64,000 nucleotides of DNA from G963665185 sp049723905 (GCF_049723905.1 NZ_JBJKFD010000001.1:3596001-3660000); one strand, 5' to 3'; numbered from the stretch's first letter, positions 52,669 to 62,600 are shown. Program-made: numbers and translations. The notes: generated by a model not told the origin, from the letters alone.

Positions 52669-53466
52669 CTAGCGGGGCAGGTTGCTCTGTTCGAAAAACG
52701 TGTCGGGAAGCCCGGTGTTGTATTGGATGTCCGCAATCTGAACCAGGGTGCGGGTCTTTTTGCGCGGCGTTTGCATGATCATGCGGGTGTGGCGCCAGAT
52801 GCCGTCTTTTTCCACAAAGCCTCCGTAGCGGGCGGTTTTCAGCAGCTTTCCCCGCTTGTCGTAATAGTCGATGCGTGCGGGCAGGTGGATGTCCTGCCGT
52901 ACCCAGGCCACACGTTTGGAATACCCGGTATCGGACAGGTCCACCGGGACATACTCCACAACCCAGCAGTCGGTGCCGTCCATTTTTTCGGTGCGCAGCA
53001 GGGTTTGGCTGTCGTCGAGCACGGAGCGCTTTTCAATGTCCTCGTTGGCCATGTCGCTGCGCATGAATGACCCGGTTTTGCCGCCGCCGCTGATGCGCCG
53101 CACCAGGTTTTCCGAAGGCATGAACACCCACATGTCGTCCTCGTGTTGGGGCGCGTCCCAGCTCCAGGTGAGGTAGCTGGTGTTGCGAATGTCCGAGGGC
53201 GCCAGAAAGCGGATCAGGCCGCGTTCGTCAGGCGGGAATTTTTTGGTGAACATTTCCATCTTGCGGGACAGTTTGGCGCTGCCCCGTTCTATGACCATAA
53301 GCATGGTCTGGCGTGCGTCGCGGCTGGAATCGGCCTTGTCGATCAGGATGGCGATGTCTCTTCCTGTAAGCTCGGAAGACGCGGCTGTATCTGCTGCTGC
53401 GGCGGCGGGGCCGATAGGGATAAGCAGGCAGAACAAAAGGAATATGAAGGACGTGAGTTGCGGCAT
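52669..53466 (-). CDS. LolA-like outer-membrane lipoprotein-sorting protein
   Basis: A 265-residue exported protein of the LolA/LppX-like group (PF17131 type). Signal peptide FIFLLFCLLIPIGPAAAA, then a half-barrel with MLMVIERGSAKLSRKMEMF, the marker FLAPSDIRNTSYLTW, MWVFMPSENLVRRI and DCWVVEYVPVD. Members carry or pass hydrophobic cargo in the periplasm and occur beside RND exporters. The ATG at 53466 (GGAG 6 bases upstream) is chosen over one 24 bases earlier. It lies between the AraC gene and the DUF1302-like gene, 143 bases from the latter. Confidence 0.8.
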   Translation of the reverse strand: MPQLTSFIFLLFCLLIPIGPAAAAADTAASSELTGRDIAILIDKADSSRDARQTMLMVIERGSAKLSRKMEMFTKKFPPDERGLIRFLAPSDIRNTSYLTWSWDAPQHEDDMWVFMPSENLVRRISGGGKTGSFMRSDMANEDIEKRSVLDDSQTLLRTEKMDGTDCWVVEYVPVDLSDTGYSKRVAWVRQDIHLPARIDYYDKRGKLLKTARYGGFVEKDGIWRHTRMIMQTPRKKTRTLVQIADIQYNTGLPDTFFEQSNLPR

Positions 53467-53540
53467 GGTTTTCTCCGTGTTTGCAGCCAACTGGCTTTAC
53501 ACACAAGAATACCTCCGCTGAGCGGACTATGCTGTCGGTA

Positions 53541-54458
53541 TCAGGCCAGGTTTGTACCTGTTTCGGTCAACACGGAATGGATGGAGGCATGGCAGCTTTT
53601 GGGCGAGATCCCGAACTGCCGTTTAAAGGCCCGGCTGAAGTGGCTGTGGTTGGAATAGCCAATGGCAAAAGCCACTTCCGTCACGTTCATTTCGCCGCTT
53701 GCCAGCAGGGCCTTGGCCTGGTTCAGCCGGTAGGTTTGAAAGTAGGAGAAGATGGACTGCCCAAAGGTGGTGCGGAAAGCGCGTTTAAGGGAGCTTTCGC
53801 TCATGCCTACCTGCCTGGCGAGGTCCGTTATGGTGGGCGGATTGGACAGGTCCTGCAAAAGTAGTTCGCGGGCCTGCTCCGCCTTGTGCCGGGCCGGAAC
53901 GCAGGGGCAATGCGGTGTGGAGGGCAGCAGGGTGTGGCGCGAGACCTCGCCCAGCAGCAGGCCCAGCCCCTTGCTTTCCAGGTACAGGCGCTGCAATCCG
54001 CCTTGGAAAGGGCAGTGCATGATGTCTCGAAGCAGCATCCGTGTTTCCGGGGTCATGGGGGCCACGCCATGGTAGGGCAGGCCGGATTTTTTGCAGATGC
54101 TGTCCATGAATTCCGGGCGTAGGTCGTTGATGTTTTCTTCCACGAATTGCAGAAAACGCTCCTGCCGTACTTCCAGATCCAGCCAGAGGGTGCGCCCGGC
54201 TTCCACTCTGGCATCGATGGCGGTTTCGGGCGCGTGCCAGATGCCGGATATTCCCGAGGTGATGGTGGCGGTGGAGCGGTTGGACTCCATGCGGGTGGTC
54301 ATGCCGCCTTCCAGGCAGAAGGAGCAGCCGATGTTGCCGCCGGGCGAGTTGAAGCGCAGATGGACGTCCTCCGCTGTGTTGAACTCCTTGAGTTCCACAC
54401 GCAGTCCTTTGTCCAACTGGTGGCGAAAATGTGTTGTAAGCGGCGGATTTTTAGTCAT
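53541..54458 (-). CDS. AraC-family regulator of the YbtA/PchR kind
   Basis: A 305-residue regulator. An N-terminal domain of about 190 residues (VELKEFNTAEDVHLRFNSP, GCSFCLEGGMTTRMESNRST, GISGIWHAPET) resembles siderophore-sensing AraC proteins; the C-terminal domain has PTITDLARQVGMSESSLKRA and MNVTEVAFAIGYSNHSHFSR. YbtA (319 residues) and PchR activate ferric-siderophore receptor and transport genes when the siderophore is present. The ATG at 54458 fits the promoter on this strand, but its ribosome site is weak. It probably controls the receptor gene and the transport operon that follows. Confidence 0.85.
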   Translation of the reverse strand: MTKNPPLTTHFRHQLDKGLRVELKEFNTAEDVHLRFNSPGGNIGCSFCLEGGMTTRMESNRSTATITSGISGIWHAPETAIDARVEAGRTLWLDLEVRQERFLQFVEENINDLRPEFMDSICKKSGLPYHGVAPMTPETRMLLRDIMHCPFQGGLQRLYLESKGLGLLLGEVSRHTLLPSTPHCPCVPARHKAEQARELLLQDLSNPPTITDLARQVGMSESSLKRAFRTTFGQSIFSYFQTYRLNQAKALLASGEMNVTEVAFAIGYSNHSHFSRAFKRQFGISPKSCHASIHSVLTETGTNLA

Positions 54459-54471
54459 AATTCTTTGCGTG

Positions 54472-54500
54472 TAATTATTGAACTTGATAATCAATGTCAA
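54472..54500 (-). promoter_or_regulatory. Promoter of the AraC gene with overlapping dyad
   Basis: On the minus strand TTGACA (54495-54500) and TAATTA (54472-54477) are 17 bases apart. The dyad TTGATAATCAA (54484-54494) sits in the spacer, a place for repression by Fur or by the regulator itself. Confidence 0.6.
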
Positions 54501-54524
54501 TACAAGAAGTGCTGTGAAATTGAC

Positions 54525-54560
54525 AAAAAAACAGGCCGACCGCAATAAACGGTCGGCCTG
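54525..54560 (-). terminator. Terminator of the RND exporter gene
   Basis: Perfect 11-bp stem CAGGCCGACCG/CGGTCGGCCTG with a seven-base loop and, on the minus strand, a run of seven T. Confidence 0.85.
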
Positions 54561-54629
54561 AAAACGCTGCTCGTGTCGCGCTTGTTCTCTTCGCGCCATT
54601 AAAAATGGAGCAGTACGCGCGGCACGCTG

Positions 54630-54700
54630 CATGACGGGCTATGCCCGTCATGTACCACCAGAGGCGGCGTGAGCGGACCAGAAAAACGAGGTTTTTCTGG
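54630..54700 (-). repeat. Two further hairpins after the RND exporter gene
   Basis: CATGACGGGC/GCCCGTCATG (54630-54652) and CCAGAAAAAC/GTTTTTCTGG (54678-54700), both perfect with three-base loops. With the terminator they make three hairpins in 180 bases and leave no room for a gene between 54561 and 54773. Confidence 0.7.
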
Positions 54701-54773
54701 TCGCGTTCCTCCACAAAATACCAAGACGCATTGTGTGGACTTCAAGCAGGAGCAAGGGGAGACGCATCCCCGC

Positions 54774-57098
54774 TCAGGCGTTTTTTCCCTTTCCCAACGG
54801 TTTGAGCAGCATGAGCAGGGCGGGCGCAAAGATAAGGTCCGCCACAAGTGCCCATAGAAAGGCAAAGCCTGCCAGAATGCCTATTTTGATCCATCCCACC
54901 ATGACCGAGCAGGCCAGAACCAGAAAGCCCAGGGTAAGCGTGAGCGTGGTGAACATGATGGGCCGTCCCACATCCTTGATGGTGCGGCGGATGGCTCCGG
55001 CATAGTCGCGGTCCAGGTCGAACTCGCGCCGGAAGTGGACGAAGAAATGGATGGTGTCGTCCACGGCAACGCCGATAATCATGGCGCTGACGCTCATGAG
55101 GATTGTATCCATGTAGATGCCGGTAAAGCCCAGCAACCCAAGGATCATGAACACGGGCATGATGTTGGGGACCATGCTGATGAGCCCCATGGGGATGGAA
55201 CGGAGGGTGATGATCATGACCACGGTGATCATGGCAAAGGCAAGGGCGATGCTGCGGCTCTGGGCCGTTGCCATGTTGTCGTTGAGGGTCTTGGCAATAT
55301 CCACAAAGCCGGTGGTGGTCACCTTGACCCCTTCCGGGAACAGCTCCTCGGACAGGGCCGCCTCCTTGTCCATCAGTTCGCGGGTCTCGGACGACCCCAG
55401 GGTGCGCGTCTGAAGGTTGATGCGGGCGGTGGAGCCGTCGAAGCTGACGATCTTGTCCATCTGGTCGCCGCCGGACATTTCGTACAAGGCCAGATATTCG
55501 GGTACGGCTGCCTGTTTGTCCGGCAAGGTGTTGAATTTTTCGTCGTCGCCGTGCAGGGCGCGGCGCATCTTTTTGAGCACGTCCACCACACTGAAGCTTT
55601 TGTGGACCAGCGGGTCCTGCTCCATGGCATCGGCCAGCTGTTCCATGCCGTGCAGCACGGCCAGGTCCTTTATGCCGTCGGGACGGCCCGTATCCACCAC
55701 TATTTCCAGGCCCGTGGAACCGGCCATGCGGTTGTCCACGTAGTCCACATCCTGGCGCAGGGGCACCCGTTTGGTCAGGAACTTGGTGGGGTTGGACTCC
55801 ACCTGCACCAGAAAGGAACCGCCCACACCCAGGGCCATAAAAATAACGAATGCGACCATGACCATGCGGGGCCGCGTAGTGACCAGCCTGCCCAGGGCAT
55901 CCAGAATTTTTTCGGGGAGCACCATTTCGCGCGTGGCCCAGCCCCGTTTGGGACGTTCTTTTCCAAAGGAGTAGAACACGGGCACCAGCACCATGGTCAG
56001 TACAAAGGCGTAGAGCACGCCCGCCGGGAGGTACACGGCCAGGTGCAGAAACGGCTTGATGGGAGCCGAACTGAAGGCGAAGAAGCCTATGGCCGTGGTC
56101 AGACTGGTCAGCAGGCAGGGCAGTCCCACCCGGCCCATGGAATGCAGCAGCGCGTCTTTGCGGGATTTGCTTTGCGAGGCATGGTGGTTGTAGTCGGCAA
56201 TGGCGTGCATGGCGTCGCCTATGCCCACGCAGATGAGCATGACCGGCAGCCCGATGATCATCAGGTCCAGATCAAAGCCGATAAGGGCGATGGTGCCCAG
56301 GGTCCAGAAAAAGCTCAGGGTCACGACGATGACGGGGACGAGCACCCCGCGCAGGGAGCGGGTGAAAAGGAACAGCAGGATGGCCTGCACCAGAATGCAC
56401 AGCCCGAAGAATTTGGGCGTTTCGCTCCCGGCCACCTGGTTGTAGCGCGTTTCAAAGATGGGATGGCCCACCACGCGCAGGTCCAGCCCTGCGTACTCCG
56501 GTTTTTCCAGCACCTGGAATACGGCCATGGCGACCTGCGTGGACGGGGGCGGTACAATGTGTCCTTCCGGGTACTTTTCCAGTTCGATGAGAATGCCGGC
56601 GGCCTTGCCGTCTTCGGATATGTAGCGGTTGACGAAGTCCTTTTCCTTGAGCGCCAGGGCCTGGCGGCGGTCGGCCTCCTGCGCGTTGGCAGGCATGTCT
56701 TCGAGCAGTTCCTGGATGAAGACGGTGTCGGCACTGGCCGAGATGTGCTCGGCATTGCCCACCCATGTAAGGTCGCGCAAATAGGGGACGGTCCGTTCCA
56801 GCTCTTCGGACAAACGTTTGATCACCGCCGCGTTTTCGGGTTTGAACACGCCGTCGGTCTCCACCAGAATGTAGACGAACTGGTCGTTGCCGAACGAGTC
56901 CTTGAACGCGTTCAGCCGGTGCATGGCCGGGTCGTTGTCAAAGAACCAGATTTCAAAGGATCCGTTGAACTTGAGCGAGGACGAGCTGGCCATGAAAAAG
57001 GCGGTCAGCAGAATCACGCCCAGCAGGGCGAGCCAACGGAAGCGGATGATACCCGCGGTGAGCCGCTCGAAAAAGGCGATGCTGGAATTACGATGCAT
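54774..57098 (-). CDS. RND/MMPL-family exporter
   Basis: A 774-residue transporter with 12 membrane helices in two repeats, each with a large periplasmic loop. Helix-4-like segments GVGIGDAMHAIADYNHH and GVAVDDTIHFFVHFRREFD carry the aspartates that relay protons in RND pumps. N-terminal FNGSFEIWFFDNDPAMHRLN is typical of the MMPL branch that moves lipids and siderophore-like molecules. The ATG at 57098 with GAGG 8 bases before is chosen. It follows the TonB receptor gene by 93 bases that contain a perfect 32-bp palindrome. In relatives it pairs with LolA-like and DUF1302 proteins, both encoded downstream past a terminator. Confidence 0.88.
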   Translation of the reverse strand: MHRNSSIAFFERLTAGIIRFRWLALLGVILLTAFFMASSSSLKFNGSFEIWFFDNDPAMHRLNAFKDSFGNDQFVYILVETDGVFKPENAAVIKRLSEELERTVPYLRDLTWVGNAEHISASADTVFIQELLEDMPANAQEADRRQALALKEKDFVNRYISEDGKAAGILIELEKYPEGHIVPPPSTQVAMAVFQVLEKPEYAGLDLRVVGHPIFETRYNQVAGSETPKFFGLCILVQAILLFLFTRSLRGVLVPVIVVTLSFFWTLGTIALIGFDLDLMIIGLPVMLICVGIGDAMHAIADYNHHASQSKSRKDALLHSMGRVGLPCLLTSLTTAIGFFAFSSAPIKPFLHLAVYLPAGVLYAFVLTMVLVPVFYSFGKERPKRGWATREMVLPEKILDALGRLVTTRPRMVMVAFVIFMALGVGGSFLVQVESNPTKFLTKRVPLRQDVDYVDNRMAGSTGLEIVVDTGRPDGIKDLAVLHGMEQLADAMEQDPLVHKSFSVVDVLKKMRRALHGDDEKFNTLPDKQAAVPEYLALYEMSGGDQMDKIVSFDGSTARINLQTRTLGSSETRELMDKEAALSEELFPEGVKVTTTGFVDIAKTLNDNMATAQSRSIALAFAMITVVMIITLRSIPMGLISMVPNIMPVFMILGLLGFTGIYMDTILMSVSAMIIGVAVDDTIHFFVHFRREFDLDRDYAGAIRRTIKDVGRPIMFTTLTLTLGFLVLACSVMVGWIKIGILAGFAFLWALVADLIFAPALLMLLKPLGKGKNA

Positions 57099-57150
57099 GT
57101 ATGTAACCTCGTGGCATGTCGGGAGTGGACCGGGGAACGGGCGGAAGGGG

Positions 57151-57182
57151 CTGGATGCAGCGTGCATGCACGCTGCATCCAG
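57151..57182. repeat. Perfect 32-bp palindrome
   Basis: CTGGATGCAGCGTGCA is exactly the complement of the following TGCACGCTGCATCCAG. It lies 9 bases after the TonB receptor stop (minus strand) and 52 bases before the exporter start; there is no T run, so partial termination or processing is likely. Confidence 0.8.
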
Positions 57183-57191
57183 GAGTTCATG

Positions 57192-59207
57192 CTAAAAGAA
57201 GTGGTATGTAACGTTCAGCCCCAGAGTGAGCGGAGCAGTGGCCACGGCATAGCCTCCGCCAAAGGCGCCTTCGTAGTCGTACCGTTCGTCAAAGAGGTTG
57301 GTGGCGAACACGTACACATCGGTTTTTTCAAATTCCCATCCCACCTTGGCGTTGACCGTGGCATGTTCGGGAATGGTGCATTCGTTGGAGCTGTCCAGAT
57401 AGACCTTGGAGCTTCCCAGAACTTCGGCGCGGGCGAACAAGCCCGAGCTATGGCGATACTGTGCGCCGCCGCTGTAGGTGTAGTCCGGCACAAAGGGGAG
57501 ATGGTTGTCCTTGTGGTCGCCCAATGCGTCCGTAAAGTTGCCGTAGCGCATGTGGGTGTAGCCTAAGGTTCCGAACAGTTCCAAAGACGGAATGGGGAAC
57601 CAGCTGATTTCGAGCTCGCCGCCCCAGGCCTGGGTGTCGCCGGAGTTGGCGGTGTAGGGCATGGGCATCATGCCGTTCATCACGTATTGCTCAACCTGGA
57701 TGTCTTGAAAATCGTTCAGAAAGACTGCGGCGTTCACTTTGAGGGTTTTGTCAAAGAAGAAGTTTTTGGAACCCAGTTCGTAGGCCCACATGGTTTCCTC
57801 ATCGAACTCGTACTGCCCGGACGGCGGGGAGTAGCTGTTGAATCCGCCTGCGCGGTAGCCGCGCGATACCGTGGCGTAGGCCATGTTGTTGTCCGTAATC
57901 TGGTATTCGAGGCCGGCCTTGGGCGAGAAGGCGTTCCAGGTTTTGGTGTCGTCAAATGGCTCGCTGTTGAATTTCGTGGTGTAGGTATCCATGCGCAGGC
58001 CGCCGATAAGGCTCAGACCACCCCATACGGGATACTTGGCGTGGGCAAAGGCGGAGTACGTATCAGTTACGTCCTTGGTTTCCGTAGCCGCGCCTGAAGC
58101 CACATATTCGTACTGCACCTTGCGGTCATATTTGTTCAGGTAGGCGCCAAGCAGAAAGCTTGCCCCGTCGTCGTCCTGGTAGTTCAGGCGGAGTTCCTCG
58201 CCGATGTCCGAGTACTTGTCGTATTTGTGGGTTTCCCATCCCTTCATGGTGGAGAAGTCGTAGTCCACCTCGTAGTCGGCGTTTGTGTAGCGGCGCGAGG
58301 TGATGGAGGTAAGGGACCATTCGTCCGTGAAGTCATATTTTACGTGCAGGGCCTGCTCGTCGATGGACGAACGGTTGTAACCTGGTGTGTCGGTATTGAC
58401 GTGGCGGTTATCGTCCGAAGGCCAGGCATACATGGAAAAGGAGCCTTCGTCGTATTTGAGCAGGGAGGCCATGAGGGTGATTTCGAGCTGTTCCGTGGGC
58501 GTCAGGCGCAGTGTGCCGCGTCCGGAAATGTTGCCCTGATCGTCCACCAGGCTGTCGTCATAATCGTTGTGAATCCAGCCGTCGCGCCGGTAGCCGTCCA
58601 CGGCCAGCCCCAGGTACATCATGTCCTTGATGAGCGCGCCGGAAATGTCGCCCTTTGCATGGAACATATGTCCGCTGCCCACTTCCATGGTGGCCTTGCC
58701 CGACGGATCATTGCCCGGCTTTTTGGTGATGATGTTGATGACGCCGCCTTCCGTACCGCGCCCGTAGAGTGTGCCCTGCGGTCCGCGCAGCACTTCGATG
58801 CGTTCGATGTCGTAAAGGTCGGAAACATACCCGAGGTTGGAGGTACATGGCACATCATCCACATACAAGGTGACGCTGGAAATATTGTTGTGCGGGTCGG
58901 AGCGTACACCACGCATGGTGGGAAAGTTGATGACGTTCATGCCCCCGGTGTAGAAGCCGAGGTTGGGAACGCGCAGCCCGAGATCCTGGACAAAGTTCAT
59001 GTTGGCGTCGTTAATCTGGGTATCATCAAAGGTGGAAATGCTGGCCGCTGTTTTTTGCAGGTCGGTTTCGCCCTTGGTAGCCGTCACGACGACGGCGTCC
59101 AGCCTGGTGCTGTTTTTCGACGCATCGGCGGAGGCGGCCGCCAGACCCGTCTGCGGCAGGGCCAGTATGCAAAATAACGCAAGGAAAAGTGATCGCCAGG
59201 AGGACAT
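57192..59207 (-). CDS. TonB-dependent receptor, FyuA-like
   Basis: A 671-residue outer-membrane receptor, nearly the length of the yersiniabactin receptor FyuA (673). Signal peptide LFLALFCILALPQTGLA; a TonB box-like DAVVVTATKGET; plug domain with TLYVDDVPCTS, IERIEVLRGPQGTLYGRG and GGVINIITKKPG; then a 22-strand barrel with RGYRAGGFNSYSP, TLGYTHMRYGNF and a terminal TYHFF. These plug and barrel segments are close to FyuA by eye. The ATG at 59207 has GGGAG 8 bases upstream; TTG two codons earlier is less likely. A strong Fur box lies 83 bases upstream, so it should be expressed in iron limitation and import a ferric siderophore. Confidence 0.9.
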   Translation of the reverse strand: MSSWRSLFLALFCILALPQTGLAAASADASKNSTRLDAVVVTATKGETDLQKTAASISTFDDTQINDANMNFVQDLGLRVPNLGFYTGGMNVINFPTMRGVRSDPHNNISSVTLYVDDVPCTSNLGYVSDLYDIERIEVLRGPQGTLYGRGTEGGVINIITKKPGNDPSGKATMEVGSGHMFHAKGDISGALIKDMMYLGLAVDGYRRDGWIHNDYDDSLVDDQGNISGRGTLRLTPTEQLEITLMASLLKYDEGSFSMYAWPSDDNRHVNTDTPGYNRSSIDEQALHVKYDFTDEWSLTSITSRRYTNADYEVDYDFSTMKGWETHKYDKYSDIGEELRLNYQDDDGASFLLGAYLNKYDRKVQYEYVASGAATETKDVTDTYSAFAHAKYPVWGGLSLIGGLRMDTYTTKFNSEPFDDTKTWNAFSPKAGLEYQITDNNMAYATVSRGYRAGGFNSYSPPSGQYEFDEETMWAYELGSKNFFFDKTLKVNAAVFLNDFQDIQVEQYVMNGMMPMPYTANSGDTQAWGGELEISWFPIPSLELFGTLGYTHMRYGNFTDALGDHKDNHLPFVPDYTYSGGAQYRHSSGLFARAEVLGSSKVYLDSSNECTIPEHATVNAKVGWEFEKTDVYVFATNLFDERYDYEGAFGGGYAVATAPLTLGLNVTYHFF

Positions 59208-59289
59208 GAGCAAGCTCCCTGAAATGAATTCTGTTGATGGTTTGTGCTGAATACCGTTGCCGTGTGCTGTCTGTGACGAATATGATTAT

Positions 59290-59308
59290 GATAACGCTAA
59301 TCAATATC
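59290..59308 (-). promoter_or_regulatory. Fur box of the TonB receptor gene
   Basis: GATAACGCTAATCAATATC matches the 19-bp Fur consensus at 16 positions. A second, overlapping match (14 of 19) starts at 59284, giving the overlapping array common at Fur operators. Confidence 0.75.
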
Positions 59309-59315
59309 GATTGAA

Positions 59316-59600
59316 TCAAATACGTTCATTTCTCATTCCGTACTGCCCGAAGCGGGTCAAATTTGTTCCTGAAGCGGTCAGGTGGAATCGGTTTGAAAAT
59401 ACAGCGACCGTGCAAAGCACTCCGGGGGCGATATCCGGTGCGGCCATGGCACAGGTTTCCTCGGATATCGGTCTTCCGTCAAAATGCAGCAGTCTTGGGG
59501 AGGAGGTGCAAAGGCCGAAGGAATCCGCAGGTCTGGAAAGGCCCTGCCCCAATGCTTTGAGCACGGCTTCCTTGTTCAGGGGCGGGCCTTGTGGGGAGCT
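59316..59600 (-). pseudogene. Remnant of a Sfp-type phosphopantetheinyl transferase
   Basis: An open stretch of about 94 codons without an ATG start, preceded by a TGA at 59601-59603. It reads NKEAVLKALGQGLSRPADSF, which matches the (W)xxKEAxxKAxGxGL signature of Sfp-type 4'-phosphopantetheinyl transferases, where the Lys and Glu bind magnesium and CoA. The later APDIAPGVLCTVAVFS fits the C-terminal strand of that family. Only this C-terminal part is present; the N-terminal half, including the first magnesium site, is missing, so the gene is dead. Such enzymes activate carrier domains of siderophore synthetases, and it lies directly upstream of the FyuA-like receptor gene on the same strand. 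Confidence 0.7.
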
Positions 59601-59657
59601 TCAAAGGAAATGTATGGTTTTACGGTGTGTGGTTGTTTTTGGGGAGGGAATTAATTG

Positions 59658-59680
59658 AACAGCTGCAAAATTGCGCTGTT
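59658..59680 (-). terminator. Hairpin at the end of the sensor kinase gene
   Basis: AACAGC and GCTGTT flank GCAA/TTGC, overlapping the stop codon. The minus-strand tail is AT-rich but not a T run. Confidence 0.4.
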
Positions 59681-62600
59681 ATGAGTTGCCGGATAATTCA
59701 GCCTTGAGCCGTTGCCGCAGCAGGGTCTTAAGATCCTCAAAATCCACGGGCTTGGCGATGTAGCCGTTCATGCCTCCGGCAAGAAAGCGTTCCCGGTCTC
59801 CGGACATGGCGTGGGCGGTCATGGCGATAATCGGTATATCCGCCAGCCTTTCTCCCGCAGCTCCTTCCCGGATGGCCCGTGTCGCTTCCATTCCGTCCAT
59901 GCCGGGCATTTGCACATCCATCAGCACCAGGTCCACTTCATGTTCTGTCAGGGCCTTCACGGCCTTTTCGCCGTTGTCGACCGTATGGATCTGGCAGTTG
60001 AGTTTTTCCAGCATCCTTTTCATGGTCAGCTGGCTGATGCGGTCATCCTCGGCCAGGAGAACTCTCAGCCGTTCATTGGAAGCCTCGGGAGAAATTTCGT
60101 AATGTTCGGTAGCAATCGGAACCGAAGCCTGAACGCAGGGAATGTTGACGTAAAATTGCGTGCCCTTGCCGACCTCGCTGGATACGGCAATCGCTCCCTT
60201 CATAAGGGAGACGAGTTCCCGTGATATCGCCAGCCCCAGCCCTGCGCCCTGAAAGCGCCGTTTGGAATCGGCTTCGGCCTGGGTAAAGGCTTCGAACAGG
60301 CTCCCCTGCTTGTCTTCCGGGATGCCGATGCCCGTATCCGAAACCGTGAACAGCAGCCTGGGGACGACGGCATATGTGGCGGGGATAAAGTCGGCTTCCA
60401 GCATCACATGGCCGGATTCCGTAAACTTGATGGCATTGCCGAGCAGGTTGCTGATAATTTGTTGCAGGCGCAGAGCGTCTCCCAGCAGGGTGCGGGGGAT
60501 GTCCGGGGCAATTCTGGTCCGCAGTTCAAGTCCCTTTTGCCGGGCAACCGGGGAATACAACTGGGAAATGCCACCGATCATCTCGAAGAAATCATAGGGT
60601 TCCGGGTTCAGGTCCAGACGGCCGGCCTCCACGCGGGAAAGGTCCAGGATGTCGGAAAGTAGGCTGGTCAGCCGACGGCTCGATTGCAGGGCGATATCGG
60701 CACATTCCTGCTGCTCTTGGTTCATGGAAGTGAGCAACATGAGCTGGAGCATGCCGATGATGCCGTTGAGCGGCGTACGGATTTCGTGGCTCATGTTGGC
60801 CAGAAACATGGACTTGGACTTGCTGGCGGCCAGGGCTTCCTCCTTGGCCTGGATAAGGGCGTGTTCCGCCCGTTTGCGTTCCGTAATGTCCTCGACCATG
60901 GGCAGAAAATACAGGGGGTGTCCCTTCTGGTCCCGGATGATGCTGACAACCACCTTGGCCCACACTTCTTCCCCGTTTTTGCGCAGATAGCGTTTTTCGA
61001 GTCGGTTCGTGTTTTGCATCCCTTCGGTCAGGGAGCGGACAAGGTCGATGCTTACGGACACGTCGTCGGGATGGGTGATTTCGTGGAAGTGCATGGCGAC
61101 AAGCTCCTCCTCCCCATACCCGATGAAATGGCGGAATGCCTCGTTGACGCGTACGAAGCGCAGGTTTGGAGAAAGAAGGGCCGCGCCAATGGGCGACCTG
61201 TCGAAAGTGAGGCGGAAACGCTCCTCGCTTTCGCGAAGATCTTCTTCGATTTTTTTGCGGTGGACGATTTCTTCCCGGAGCCTGGCTGTGGCCTGCACCA
61301 GATCCTGAGCCTGGCGTTCCGCAAGCTTGCGCTTGGAAAGCTGAGTTATCTGCTGTTCCTTGGAGCGCAGCACGGAGAGTTGTTTTTTATGCAGGTCGCG
61401 GAGCATTTCAGGGGCAATTTTGAATTGGGTCCTTTCGGTGACCATATCCGTAAAGCGTCGTTCCACGGCGTGGGTTTTGGCCGTGGCACCCCAAAAATCA
61501 TAATTGCTGTAGGCCCGCTGCCAGTATGTCAGGGCCACCTGATCCAGCCCGCGTTCTTCCCAGAACAAGGCGGCTTTTTCGTTGGCCACGCCTTTCCATT
61601 GGAGAAAACCGCCCTCCCGGGCCGAATCGATCGCCTGTTCATAAAAGGTGCCCGCCTCCTGGAACCGGCTCTGCATGCGGGCCTGTTCAGCTTCCAGAAG
61701 TTGCAGCTTGAACTTGTAGTTGGCCGGGCAATGTTCGGCCCAAAGGCGGAATCGCTCGATGATTTGCGTCAGCTCGCGCAGCCGGTCAGAATTGTTTTCT
61801 TCCTGGTCTGCAAAGAGCGAGGCGTAAATAAGTGCGCGGGTGAAGAGATGTTCGGGCCAGGGGAGCAGCCCCTGCAGACCGACCGTGTATATGATTTCGT
61901 CGGCCTGGTCGGAAAATTCAAGGGCGCGTTCATATTCGTTCATGACGAACAGCTGGAACGAGCGCAAGACCTTGTAGATGCAGACCACCTGGATGTTCCC
62001 GCTGGACTGCACCCTGTGCAGAAAATCGGCTTCCCAAGTGGCGCTGCAATGGGCAAGACCAACATCCTCGGTCAGTTCATCCATGATGTGGATGCTGGCT
62101 TCGAGCAGATCTATGGCCCATTGATTGTAGCGGGTCCGGCTGAAGTTCAGGGATACGTCGGTTTCGTTGCGCAGCCGCGGCAGGGGCATTCCCTGAAAAA
62201 AACAGCAGTACATGTTGTGGCCAAAGGCGTAGGCCGCGTACTGGAGGTTGCCGAAGCGGGAACCGATCTCGTAGGCGTCGGCATAATCCCGGCTGCTCAG
62301 GCTGAGATGGTTGAACCAGTGGCGGGCGGAGCTTCCCATCATCAGAAAAAAGACGCTCTTGTCCGAGGGCGAGTCAAAGGTCTGGGTCATGAGTTGTTCG
62401 GCAAGGTCGGAGAATGCGCCTGCCGTGGCAAAGTCGTCCGCCACCCAGATGAGAAGTCCGGCAAGGGCTGTGTGGCTGTAGCCCACTTCGGGCATGTTGC
62501 CGTAGCGCAGGATGAGGTTGACCACTTTGGGTACCAGCACCGACCATAATCGTTGGTGCGAGCGGTAGCAGGGCGGCCCCATGGTGATGAGAAGCTGGGT

